The notes under the pieces were generated by a model. It had not been told where the DNA came from, made no database searches, and was given only the letters and a program-made list of their open reading frames with translations. A program made the position numbers and the translations under genes. DNA of 34,812 nucleotides, taken from NCBI RefSeq assembly GCF_019654955.1, contig NZ_BPEV01000044.1, positions 1-34,812 on the forward strand. Direction: 5' to 3'. Below are positions 8,102-15,999 of the stretch, one piece after another. Origin of the DNA: Shewanella sp. KT0246. GTDB lineage: Bacteria; Pseudomonadota; Gammaproteobacteria; Enterobacterales; Shewanellaceae. Positions within the stretch are counted from its first letter, which is position 1, and every line of letters starts with the position of its first letter.

Positions 8102-10336
8102 ATGGCAACGGCCAATGCAGGGACTGATAAATCGGAAGGCGTAAACGAGCAAGCGAACACACAACCGCCGCAAACTGAGCCGAAAAAGAAAAAACTCAGT
8201 ATGTCGAGCTGGGTATTAATCTCTTTTGCTGGCGGGATTATTGCTGGGTTATTTTTCGGTGAAATGCTGGCTTGGATGTCTGTAATAGGCGACGCTTTTA
8301 TCAAGCTACTACAGATGACCATTATCCCTTATATTATCGTATCGTTAATTTCCAGTTTAGGCAGTTTAACCTTAGAACAAGCCAAATCATTAGGGGTTAA
8401 AGTTGGTAAATTGATGTTGGTTATTTGGCTATTTGGCTTACTTAGCATGTATTTGATTAAATACACCTTTCCTGATTGGCAAGCTGGCGAGTTTTTCAGT
8501 TTAACTGCACTTCAAGATCCAAATTCAGTTAACTTACTCGACTTATACATTCCTTCTAACCCATTCTTTTCGCTATCAAATAGCTATATACCAGCCATTG
8601 TTTTATTTTGTGTCGCGACAGGTATTGCACTTATTTCGATTAAAGACAAAGAGTCGCTGATGCGCCCACTGCAATTACTCGGGGAGTCTTTTAATAAGGT
8701 GACACAAAGTATTGTGATGCTGATGCCTATAGGGATTTTTGCAATGACCGCTGCAACAGCTGGCACCATGGATTTTGATGAATTTCAAAAACTACAGGTC
8801 TACTTTGTTGCCCATGTGGTGATGACTATTATTCTAACCTATTGGGTGCTGCCCGTGATCATCATGGTTATTACCCCATTCTCCTATCGAGATATTACTG
8901 GTATCGCCAAAGATGCGATGATTACCGCCTTTGCTGCAGGTAATATTTTCATTATTTTACCGCTGCTTATTCAACGCACTAAGGAGCTGTTCCACAAATA
9001 TAAAATTGGCGATTCGCAAACTGATGACTACGCCAACATCATCATACCTGTGGTTTTTAGCTTCCCGAATTTAGGTAAGTTGCTCACGATTGTATTCGTG
9101 CTTTTCGCCGCATGGTTTTCAGGTAAAGAGCTCGATTTCCTCAGTTACTTCCCGATGTCTGTAAACGGGCTAATTAGTTTGTTCGGCAGTGTTTATTTAA
9201 CGATTCCAATGTTACTGGACTCATTAGAGCTATCATCTGATTTATTTCAGCTTTATATGGTTTCTAGCTTATTTACCAGCCGATTTACTTCACTACTAGC
9301 GGCAATGAATATCTTTATTTTAGCCATTGGTGGCACGGCTATGTTGGCAGGTATTGCCAAAGTCAGTATGAAACGTCTTATTTTATGCAGCGCTATCACG
9401 CCTGTGGTTTTTGGTGTCACGCTATTAGCCACAAGTTGGCTGCTAAATAACATCGTCGACACTGAATACAACATGGATAAAGTGGTCGCCCACATGAGTT
9501 CTGCTGCTGAAGTGCCAGAAGAAGTCACCACCTTTAATTGGTCTGAAGAATTAGAAGTTAATGGACCGCGCACTATAGAACAAATTAAACAAAGCGGTAT
9601 GCTAAGAGTGGGTTACAACACAGTGCAAGTTCCCTTCTCCTTTTTTAATGCCCAAAAGCAATTAGTCGGCTTTGATATTGAATTAATGAAAAAACTCGCT
9701 GCCGAACTAGGGCTTAAAATCGCCTTTATTCCCTACACCAGCGAGAATGTATTAGCGTCGATTAACAGCGGATTATTTGATATTACGGTTTCTGGTTTAC
9801 AGATGACCACCACCCGTATTGGCTTTGTCGACTTTACCAACCCAGTATTGAACCTACATTACTCATTTGTAGTAAAAGATTATCGAGCGGACGAATTTCA
9901 AAACGATGAGTTAATCCATCAAGCTGAAAAAATTCGAGTCGCTTCGGTAGGTGATTATTCAATTATCCCTCACCTAGAGGAGAAGTTTGATAATATCGAA
10001 TTTACCTCAATAGATTCAGATAAAATCTTCTTTGAAGATGATGGTAAGTCATGGGATGGGCTACTGATCAGTTTAGAAGCCGGACAAACGTGGACCATTT
10101 TATATCCCGAATACACCACGCTTTATAACCGTGAAGAGATTAAATCCTTCCCGGCATCTTATGCTGTAGCCAAAGGTAATCACTCTCTGCATGTCTTTTT
10201 AAACAGCTGGTTATCGATTCAACAATCCTCTGGTTATATTGATACTTTGTATAGTTATTGGATATTAGGCGAAAACGCCCAACCGAAACAGCCGCGCTGG
10301 TCAGTGGCTAAAGATGTACTGCACTGGATTGAGTAA
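8102..10336 (+). CDS. Symporter-like (DAACS) domain fused to SBP_bac_3 domain, paralog 2
   Basis: A 744-residue paralog of the protein at 4373, with the same architecture: membrane domain (~36-425), an extra membrane helix (~430-450) and a C-terminal type 3 solute-binding domain (~492-720, SGMLRVGYNTVQVPFSFFN, FDITVSGLQM). It adds a hydrophilic 35-residue N-terminus ending in KKKK. The symporter signatures are altered as in paralog 1: AFAAGNIF (276-283) and FPNLGK (321-326) where NMDGT is expected. Both proteins end in closely similar RWS...DVLHW tails, so the tail is probably functional. AAAGGA lies 5 bases ahead of the ATG. The 33-bp gap to the BshA-like gene implies an operon. Likely inner-membrane uptake of a small solute delivered by the tethered binding domain. 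Confidence 0.85.
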   Translation: MATANAGTDKSEGVNEQANTQPPQTEPKKKKLSMSSWVLISFAGGIIAGLFFGEMLAWMSVIGDAFIKLLQMTIIPYIIVSLISSLGSLTLEQAKSLGVKVGKLMLVIWLFGLLSMYLIKYTFPDWQAGEFFSLTALQDPNSVNLLDLYIPSNPFFSLSNSYIPAIVLFCVATGIALISIKDKESLMRPLQLLGESFNKVTQSIVMLMPIGIFAMTAATAGTMDFDEFQKLQVYFVAHVVMTIILTYWVLPVIIMVITPFSYRDITGIAKDAMITAFAAGNIFIILPLLIQRTKELFHKYKIGDSQTDDYANIIIPVVFSFPNLGKLLTIVFVLFAAWFSGKELDFLSYFPMSVNGLISLFGSVYLTIPMLLDSLELSSDLFQLYMVSSLFTSRFTSLLAAMNIFILAIGGTAMLAGIAKVSMKRLILCSAITPVVFGVTLLATSWLLNNIVDTEYNMDKVVAHMSSAAEVPEEVTTFNWSEELEVNGPRTIEQIKQSGMLRVGYNTVQVPFSFFNAQKQLVGFDIELMKKLAAELGLKIAFIPYTSENVLASINSGLFDITVSGLQMTTTRIGFVDFTNPVLNLHYSFVVKDYRADEFQNDELIHQAEKIRVASVGDYSIIPHLEEKFDNIEFTSIDSDKIFFEDDGKSWDGLLISLEAGQTWTILYPEYTTLYNREEIKSFPASYAVAKGNHSLHVFLNSWLSIQQSSGYIDTLYSYWILGENAQPKQPRWSVAKDVLHWIE

Positions 10337-10363
10337 TATTCGTAAAGTGAGTAATTAGAAACC

Positions 10364-10393
10364 AAAAACCTTACTCAGTGAGTAAGGTTTTTT
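10364..10393. terminator. Bidirectional rho-independent terminator
   Basis: AAAAACCTTACTC (10364-10376) pairs perfectly with GAGTAAGGTTTTT (10380-10392) over a 3-base loop. With A and T runs on both sides it can end the rightward transporter transcript and the leftward gtrA-like transcript. Confidence 0.9.
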
Positions 10394-10542
10394 ATACCTC
10401 ATTGTTTTTATTGACTATGAGCAAGTGAGTGAGAACTCACTACACGTACGGCTATTTTATTAACGAATAGTAATGAACTAATGCCGTGTTAAAAATCAAT
10501 TGCTGTAAATAGCAACGGTATTGAATATATGCCATTTCATCC

Positions 10543-11037
10543 TCACTGAGGTTGTGCTTTAAAAGTAAGATAGTTCGAGCCTAGCCAATTCACAACCAAC
10601 CCAATTAATACTCCAAACGATAGACTTAACACTTCAGCAGTGACTGATTGAGTTAGTGTAGAAAATGCTGCTAAAGGCGTAACAGTAAGCAGCCAGTCTC
10701 TAGCAATTTGAAACCCAATTAAGTTAGCTATAGCAGCAATACCTGCTATCAAGATAACCCATAATATTTGCTCTTGGGTTTGGCGCTGCTTTCGATGGCG
10801 AAATGTAAACTTTCGATGTCCTAACCAAGTTAAACTCAATCCCACAGTAAAAGCCGCTCCCCGTGCAATCATCGCCTCCCATTGAGCCCAATTTAACAGT
10901 ATTAAATAAACGGTTAAATCCACTACAAAGCTCGCCCCTCCAACCAATAAAAAGCAACTAAAGGTATTAAAACGAAAATGCTGAGTAAACAGATATTGAA
11001 GCCTATTGGATCGCCTTAACAAACTCACTTGCGGCAT
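10543..11037 (-). CDS. GtrA-like membrane protein
   Basis: A 164-residue GtrA/DPMS family protein with four hydrophobic segments after a short basic N-terminus. The opening RFNTFSCFLLVGGASFVVDLTVYLILL is typical of the family, as are WLGHRKFTFRHR after the second segment and NWLGSNYLTFK at the end. GtrA proteins are thought to help flip polyprenyl-phosphate-linked sugars across the inner membrane. Its ATG overlaps the stop of the GT39 gene by one base (TGATG), so it is the last gene of a translationally coupled three-gene operon with GT2 and GT39. It ends ahead of a bidirectional terminator. Confidence 0.88.
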   Translation of the reverse strand: MPQVSLLRRSNRLQYLFTQHFRFNTFSCFLLVGGASFVVDLTVYLILLNWAQWEAMIARGAAFTVGLSLTWLGHRKFTFRHRKQRQTQEQILWVILIAGIAAIANLIGFQIARDWLLTVTPLAAFSTLTQSVTAEVLSLSFGVLIGLVVNWLGSNYLTFKAQPQ

Positions 11038-12515
11038 CAGTTTTCACCACACAGCATCAGCACCTTACTGCGAGTTTCAGACTCAAGATAACAACTACCA
11101 AAGCTTCCTTGTTCGGTGAGTTGATGTTTGCTGACAACAATATAATAAGGTTGCTGATTTAACTGATCTAGTTGCTGCTCATCGTTGACAATTACCGCTT
11201 TACCTTCGCTGTAATACCTTGAAGAGAAAGGCTGTTTAAGCCAATAATATACTGGCAAATCATACACTCTTTGGCTCAATAACCATTTGTCACTTTTGTC
11301 TTTACTCACCCCAGAATTTAGCACTACTAACGCAATAACCAACAATAAAGGAATGCTGTTCGCAATTATCATGAAGCGGTTAATCGATGCATTTCGCCAA
11401 GCATAAGCAATTAATAAAGCCAGTGCGGGCGACGCTGGTAATACGTAGGCAGGTAAAATGTTACCAGCAAAAGTAAATAAAATTAGCGGCGCAGCCATCC
11501 AACATAGTAAAAACTTGGTGAAGTCATCAAAGCCTTTATTTTCACCATCCTCTTGCTCTTCTTCAACAAAGGTCACTGATGCGCATGCTGCTTTAGCATA
11601 AGCCACTTTCGTTGAATTAATATTTTGATAAATACGATACAAACCGCGAGGGATGAATATTGACCAAGGTACGCACGCAACTGCAAAATAAATCCAAATG
11701 GTGCCGCGCACTTCATCATGTGCAGTGCCATATAAGTCCCCTTCCCAACCACTGTCCACAAAGCGAGACCAATGCTCCCCTACAATAAAGTATTGGATAA
11801 AACCTGGAGTCGCTTGTTCAGCCATAACATACCAAGGCAGAGTCAGCGCCAGTAATAGCATTAACCCTGATAGCAAAGGCACCCGCTGCCACAATTGGCG
11901 CCACATTTTGACTGGGCCAACAGCCCAAACCATCCACAAGTAAGTCGCAATACCAAATATCGCGACGGCTACAGGCCCTTTGGCCATTAACCCGATAGCG
12001 AGACCAACAAAACCTGCATAACCCCACAAATATTGCCCTTGCCAAGCTAAGTAAAACCCTACCAATGCTAGCGTTAACCCCAGTAATAACCCCATGTCGG
12101 TCATTACTGTGCCCATGCAAACGTAAAAAACGGTGGTGGTAGTCAAAATTGTAGCAACCGTTAAGCCATTAATAGCGAATTGCTTGGCCAGCTTCACCAC
12201 TAAACATAAAACCAACAGACCCACTAAAAAATGCGGCAACCTTAAAAAGAATTCATTATTTGCAAACAGTTCTATGAAGCTTGCACTTAACCAATTTTGC
12301 AACGGGGGTTTGCCCCAAAACGGTATACCGTAATCAAATTGCGGAGTGAGCCAATTACCTGTTTCTGACATCAATCGCGCCATTTCACCATAGCGAGCTT
12401 CGGTGGTATCCATCAGTGGATACAAAGCCAATGAAACCAAGCGAATCACTAATGCACTTACAAGTAGCATTAAAATATGAGGATAATATTGCGCTGATAA
12501 TAACTTTGACTTCAT
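11037..12515 (-). CDS. GT39-family (ArnT-like) lipid-linked glycosyltransferase
   Basis: A 492-residue polytopic inner-membrane enzyme of the ArnT/PMT type, which moves a sugar from a polyprenyl phosphate to an acceptor on the periplasmic side. The first periplasmic loop has DTTEARYGEMARLM (36-49), matching the catalytic acidic motif of ArnT, then WGKPPLQNWLSA. Around ten hydrophobic segments follow, with a small soluble C-terminal domain (~430-492). A charged loop, EEEQEDGENKG near 320, interrupts the membrane region. In this operon the GT2 enzyme would charge the lipid carrier, GtrA would flip it and this protein would complete transfer, possibly to lipid A or O-antigen. It overlaps the upstream gene by 4 bp (ATGA). 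The acceptor cannot be told from sequence. Confidence 0.87.
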   Translation of the reverse strand: MKSKLLSAQYYPHILMLLVSALVIRLVSLALYPLMDTTEARYGEMARLMSETGNWLTPQFDYGIPFWGKPPLQNWLSASFIELFANNEFFLRLPHFLVGLLVLCLVVKLAKQFAINGLTVATILTTTTVFYVCMGTVMTDMGLLLGLTLALVGFYLAWQGQYLWGYAGFVGLAIGLMAKGPVAVAIFGIATYLWMVWAVGPVKMWRQLWQRVPLLSGLMLLLALTLPWYVMAEQATPGFIQYFIVGEHWSRFVDSGWEGDLYGTAHDEVRGTIWIYFAVACVPWSIFIPRGLYRIYQNINSTKVAYAKAACASVTFVEEEQEDGENKGFDDFTKFLLCWMAAPLILFTFAGNILPAYVLPASPALALLIAYAWRNASINRFMIIANSIPLLLVIALVVLNSGVSKDKSDKWLLSQRVYDLPVYYWLKQPFSSRYYSEGKAVIVNDEQQLDQLNQQPYYIVVSKHQLTEQGSFGSCYLESETRSKVLMLCGEN

Positions 12516-13681
12516 TTGACGTTTTCCAAGCTAAATTGATATTGACTAAAGCTTTTTGGTTGAACAAATTGATTTTTTCGACTAAATAAAATGCTTTGAT
12601 CTACAACCGCTTTTTGCTGCTGATATACAGCTTGTTGGACTGTCTTCGCTGACTCTTTAGTATTGGATGACTTTTTAGCATTAGCTGTCTGCTTAAATTT
12701 CACCACGGTATGCGGCACACTTTGCTGGTGATAAACATCTTCAACGATAAATACAGGTCGCTGTTTTACCTCCATAAAAACGCGCCCTAAGTATTCGCCA
12801 ATCAAACCTAATGCCAGTAATTGAATGCCCGCTAAAAACAGTTGCACCACCATCATTGATGCATATCCAGCAACAGCTTCGCCATAAACTAAGGTTTTAA
12901 TCACAACCCAAATGCCATAGGTAAATGCACTCATGCCAATGCTGACACCAAACCATGTTGCTAAGCGCAGTGGTTTAAAGCTAAACGAAGTAATCCCATC
13001 CATTGCTAAGCCCACTAACTTACCGTAATTCCACTTTGTTTCACCGACACAGCGAGGGTCGCGGTCAAACTCTATGGTGGTTTGCGTAAAACCAGGCCAA
13101 CTTAAAATGCCTTTCATAAATCGGTTACGTTCAGGCATAGCATTAATGTGATCGACAACTTGTCTGCTTAACAGTCTAAAGTCGCCGACATTCTCGGGAA
13201 CAGGTGAATCAGACATCCAGTTCATTAAGCGATAAAAACTGGCAGCAGAAAAACGTTTAAACCAAGTTTCTCCAAGGCGTTTTTTACGACGCATGTTGAC
13301 TACTTCAAAGCCTGACCGCCATGCTTGCAGCATTTGTGGGATAAGTTCTGGCGGATCTTGTAAGTCTGCATCAAGCAATATAACGGCTAACCCGCGCGCT
13401 TGAGCAAGCCCTGCTGACATAGCCGCTTCTTTACCAAAATTTCGGCTTAGTTTTATGCATTGGTGTTCGCAATGACTTAAGCTCAATTTCTGCAGCAAAT
13501 CCCATGTATTGTCAGTGCTACCATCATCAACAAATACCAGTTCACAATGATCATTGATTGTTGAGACAACAGAGTTAAGCCTCGACATCAACACATCGAT
13601 ACTTTGTGATTCATTGAACATTGGGATAATTATCGAAAGACAAATTTCTGTTCGTTGGTTAAGGTTATTTGAATGACGCAT
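12512..13681 (-). CDS. GT2 polyprenyl-phosphate glycosyltransferase (GtrB/DPM1-like)
   Basis: A 389-residue protein. Residues ~14-240 are a GT2 domain with IIPMFNESQSI, VFVDDGSTDNTW, LSRNFGKEAAMSAGL and DADLQDPPE, as in GtrB, ArnC and dolichol-phosphate mannose synthases. Two C-terminal membrane helices follow (LATWFGVSIGMSAFTYGIWV and MVVQLFLAGIQLLALGLIG) and then EYLGRVF, as expected for this group. It should make a polyprenyl-phosphate-linked sugar on the cytoplasmic face. Odd feature: beyond residue ~320 there is a roughly 65-residue K/Q/S-rich hydrophilic tail, longer than usual. It is first in the operon with the GT39 and GtrA genes and diverges from the two-component genes at 13812. 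Confidence 0.9.
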   Translation of the reverse strand: MRHSNNLNQRTEICLSIIIPMFNESQSIDVLMSRLNSVVSTINDHCELVFVDDGSTDNTWDLLQKLSLSHCEHQCIKLSRNFGKEAAMSAGLAQARGLAVILLDADLQDPPELIPQMLQAWRSGFEVVNMRRKKRLGETWFKRFSAASFYRLMNWMSDSPVPENVGDFRLLSRQVVDHINAMPERNRFMKGILSWPGFTQTTIEFDRDPRCVGETKWNYGKLVGLAMDGITSFSFKPLRLATWFGVSIGMSAFTYGIWVVIKTLVYGEAVAGYASMMVVQLFLAGIQLLALGLIGEYLGRVFMEVKQRPVFIVEDVYHQQSVPHTVVKFKQTANAKKSSNTKESAKTVQQAVYQQQKAVVDQSILFSRKNQFVQPKSFSQYQFSLENVK

Positions 13682-13688
13682 TAACTAT

Positions 13689-13723
13689 TCCTTCAGAATA
13701 AAATATGCCAACATCCTGAAGGA
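13689..13723. promoter_or_regulatory. Inverted repeat in the divergent regulator/GT2 spacer
   Basis: TCCTTCAG (13689-13696) and CTGAAGGA (13716-13723) form perfect 8-base arms, 19 bases apart, just upstream of the GT2 start and within the 130-bp divergent region. It may be an operator for the adjacent response regulator or a leader stem-loop of the GT2 mRNA. Confidence 0.35.
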
Positions 13724-13811
13724 TAAGCGGTGTAAGAAATGTCATTGACATTTTTTCGACAAAAAACTTGCGACAATATAGGCATCAACACACAAGGACT
13801 AATCGCAGCAC

Positions 13812-14486
13812 ATGAAATTACTAATCATCGAAGATAACCACGATGTTGCAGGTATTTTGGGAGACTTTTTTGAGGCTCAAGATGCTGACCTTGATTACGC
13901 CACTAATGGTGAGCTTGGATTAAGCCTCGCACTTACCGAAGACTTTGACGCTATTATTTTAGATCTCATGCTACCTAAATTGGATGGCTTAAGCTTATGC
14001 CGCACTTTACGAGAACAAGGCTGCACCACTCCAGTATTAATGCTGACAGCATTAGATAATAAAGCCGACTTAATGACAGGTTTTGACAGTGGCGCAGATG
14101 ACTACCTAGGCAAACCTTTCGATTTAGATGAACTGGATGCCCGCATTAAAGCTTTAATAAAAAGGCATCGCGGGAAAGTGGCACAAGCGACATTGCGTTT
14201 TGGTGAACTTGAGTTAGACATCGCACGCCATCAAGTTAAACGCCGTGGCATGAAGCTCCCATTAACGCCAACGACTTACCAAATCTTATTATTGTTAATC
14301 AAAAATGCGCCAAACGTGGTCACTCGCGAACAACTGATTGAAGAAATCTGGGGCCAACATCCTCCCGGACAAGACATTCTTCGAAGTCATGTTTATCAAT
14401 TGAGAAATCAGCTTGATAAACCGTTTGAGCAACCTATGTTAGTAACGATCCCTAAAGTGGGTTTACGTTTAGACCAAGGAGAATAA
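13812..14486 (+). CDS. OmpR-family response regulator (QseB/PmrA-like)
   Basis: A 224-residue two-domain regulator. Receiver domain (1-~120): acidic pair E7/D8, phosphoacceptor D51 in ILDLMLPKLDG, conserved T in MLTALD, and the lysine of DDYLGKPF. C-terminal winged-helix domain (~128-222): FGELELDIARHQVKRRG, LTPTTYQILLLLIKN, VVTREQLIEEIWG and the SHVYQLRNQL recognition helix. It should bind direct repeats upstream of its targets once phosphorylated by the kinase that follows 2 bp downstream. The divergent glycosyltransferase operon 130 bp away is the obvious first target; in other bacteria PmrA-type regulators control lipid A modification. That link is inferred from position. Confidence 0.92.
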   Translation: MKLLIIEDNHDVAGILGDFFEAQDADLDYATNGELGLSLALTEDFDAIILDLMLPKLDGLSLCRTLREQGCTTPVLMLTALDNKADLMTGFDSGADDYLGKPFDLDELDARIKALIKRHRGKVAQATLRFGELELDIARHQVKRRGMKLPLTPTTYQILLLLIKNAPNVVTREQLIEEIWGQHPPGQDILRSHVYQLRNQLDKPFEQPMLVTIPKVGLRLDQGE

Positions 14487-14488
14487 CA

Positions 14489-15826
14489 TTGGCTGCAGAA
14501 AGGTTAGCAACACAAGTATCCCATGCTACAACCAGTAATAGTTCAACTCACTCTTTTGTAGGGCGTCTGACACTGTACTTTGTATTAATCGGTGTACTGG
14601 CATCAGGCTTAATTTACCTGATGATGATCTTCATGTTGCAATGGGTTGAAGATGAAGTAAGTTTAAATAATCTGCGAGACAGCGCACCTTACGTCATTAA
14701 ACAGTTTCGAAATGGTACGCCCGAGCCATTAGTCTTGCCGCCCAACATAACCGCATTTCACAGTACTGACTTTATTCCGTCAAATTACGGTGAATTACAA
14801 AATTACCCACTTGGTTTTAATGGCGAGATTAATGACGACTCAGATGAGTTATTTTTATATCGTTCTGAATTTGTTTTAAATGGCCGCATGACTCAGCTGT
14901 TTATCACCATGCCAGCTGAAAATATTGAATTAAGCAAAGAACAATGGAATGGAATAAGTGGATTTATCATCGTGTTTACGTTCGGATTAATCCTGTTATT
15001 TAGTTTTGCTATTTTTAAACTTTTTAGGCGTTTAATCGCACCAATTAACCAATTAAGTATGCAACTTGGACAAGCTTCACCGCCAACAGAGTTTACTGTT
15101 AGCCAAAGCGCTACTAAGGAATTTGGTATTCTCACTGATAGTCTTAACCACTATCGCCAGCAAATTGAAACTTTAATTAAACAGGAGCAAGCATTTGCAA
15201 GGTATGCCAGCCATGAATTGCGTACGCCACTGAGTATCGTTTTAGGCTCTGTAAAACTGCTTGCCCAAAAGCCCGATGCAGATTTTCAGCTACGTCAAAG
15301 AGAGCGCATAACCCGCGCAGCTCAAGACATGCAAAACACGGTCGAGGCGTTACTTAATATCGTTAAACAAGAAAAGTCAGCTAATGCGAACCCGCCGAGG
15401 CAATTAACAGAGCTAGAATTAGCTCAAACACTTGAAACAACGCTTAATCAGGCTAAACAACAAGACATTGAAGTGATAATGAATTGGCATGGCACACCGA
15501 CAGTACAACCTAATTCTGCGGTGGTAAAAATGCTGTTAACCAATCTAATTAACAATGCCATTAACGCCCGCAGCGAGAATTTGCCCGCAGAGGAAGTAAG
15601 TTGGATTAAGGTTAGTATTTTCGACGATCGAATTGTTATCGAAGATAATGGCCAAGGGTTGTCTGAAGTAGAAAAAGGCCATCAAGGAACTGAGTTAGCA
15701 GGTCATGGTTTGGGACTGGTAATCATCGATACCTTATGTCAGCGCTACAATTGGCTATTTAACCTTGAGGAAAATCAGCCCAAAGGCTGTATTGCTACAC
15801 TCAGCTTACCTAAGATAAATAATTAG
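14489..15826 (+). CDS. Membrane sensor histidine kinase
   Basis: A 445-residue kinase. Order: cytoplasmic N-terminus, membrane helix ~27-52, periplasmic domain of ~100 residues (no cysteines, no obvious metal cluster), helix ~155-178, a short HAMP-like linker (RRLIAPINQLS), HisKA with H242 in SHELRTP, then HATPase with N-box NLINNAINA (352-360), G1 EDNGQG (385-390) and G2 GHGLGL (405-410). It should phosphorylate the regulator encoded just upstream. The start is TTG at 14489 with AAGGAG at 14476-14481, two bases after the regulator stop. The ligand is unknown. An unusual 13-bp repeat array starts at its stop codon. Confidence 0.92.
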   Translation: MAAERLATQVSHATTSNSSTHSFVGRLTLYFVLIGVLASGLIYLMMIFMLQWVEDEVSLNNLRDSAPYVIKQFRNGTPEPLVLPPNITAFHSTDFIPSNYGELQNYPLGFNGEINDDSDELFLYRSEFVLNGRMTQLFITMPAENIELSKEQWNGISGFIIVFTFGLILLFSFAIFKLFRRLIAPINQLSMQLGQASPPTEFTVSQSATKEFGILTDSLNHYRQQIETLIKQEQAFARYASHELRTPLSIVLGSVKLLAQKPDADFQLRQRERITRAAQDMQNTVEALLNIVKQEKSANANPPRQLTELELAQTLETTLNQAKQQDIEVIMNWHGTPTVQPNSAVVKMLLTNLINNAINARSENLPAEEVSWIKVSIFDDRIVIEDNGQGLSEVEKGHQGTELAGHGLGLVIIDTLCQRYNWLFNLEENQPKGCIATLSLPKINN

Positions 15827-15890
15827 ATTAAGTACTTATCTTAGGTACTTAAATAAGAGTCTAGAATAAGCACCTAGATAAATTGACTAA
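15826..15890 (+). repeat. Five degenerate 13-bp tandem repeats at a stop codon
   Basis: Units: GATTAAGTACTTA, TCTTAGGTACTTA, AATAAGAGTCTAG, AATAAGCACCTAG, ATAAATTGACTAA. The first begins on the last base of the kinase stop codon. The TTAAGTACT core recurs in the array at 24372. Confidence 0.6.
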
Positions 15891-15928
15891 GCTAAATACC
15901 TTTAATACTTACAACCATAACTGATACA

Positions 15929-15970
15929 AAGGCTGATTCACTCATAACTTAATGAGTGAATTAGCCTTTT
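15929..15970. terminator. Rho-independent terminator, probably bidirectional
   Basis: A 17-bp stem with one G-T pair (15929-15945 against 15952-15968) and a 6-base loop, followed by TTTT then AAAA. It lies between the convergent kinase and amidohydrolase genes. Confidence 0.85.
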
Positions 15971-15999
15971 AAAATGAATGAACGCTATAAACTCAAGCT

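Noticed and set aside
10724..10957. Second minus-strand frame inside the gtrA-like gene
   Set aside because: Different frame of the same strand; only the longer frame has the four helices and family motifs.
13743..13780. Promoter for the response regulator using TTGACA at 13743
   Set aside because: TTGACA is perfect, but no acceptable -10 box stands at 16-18 bases; the AATATA farther on is 24 bases away.
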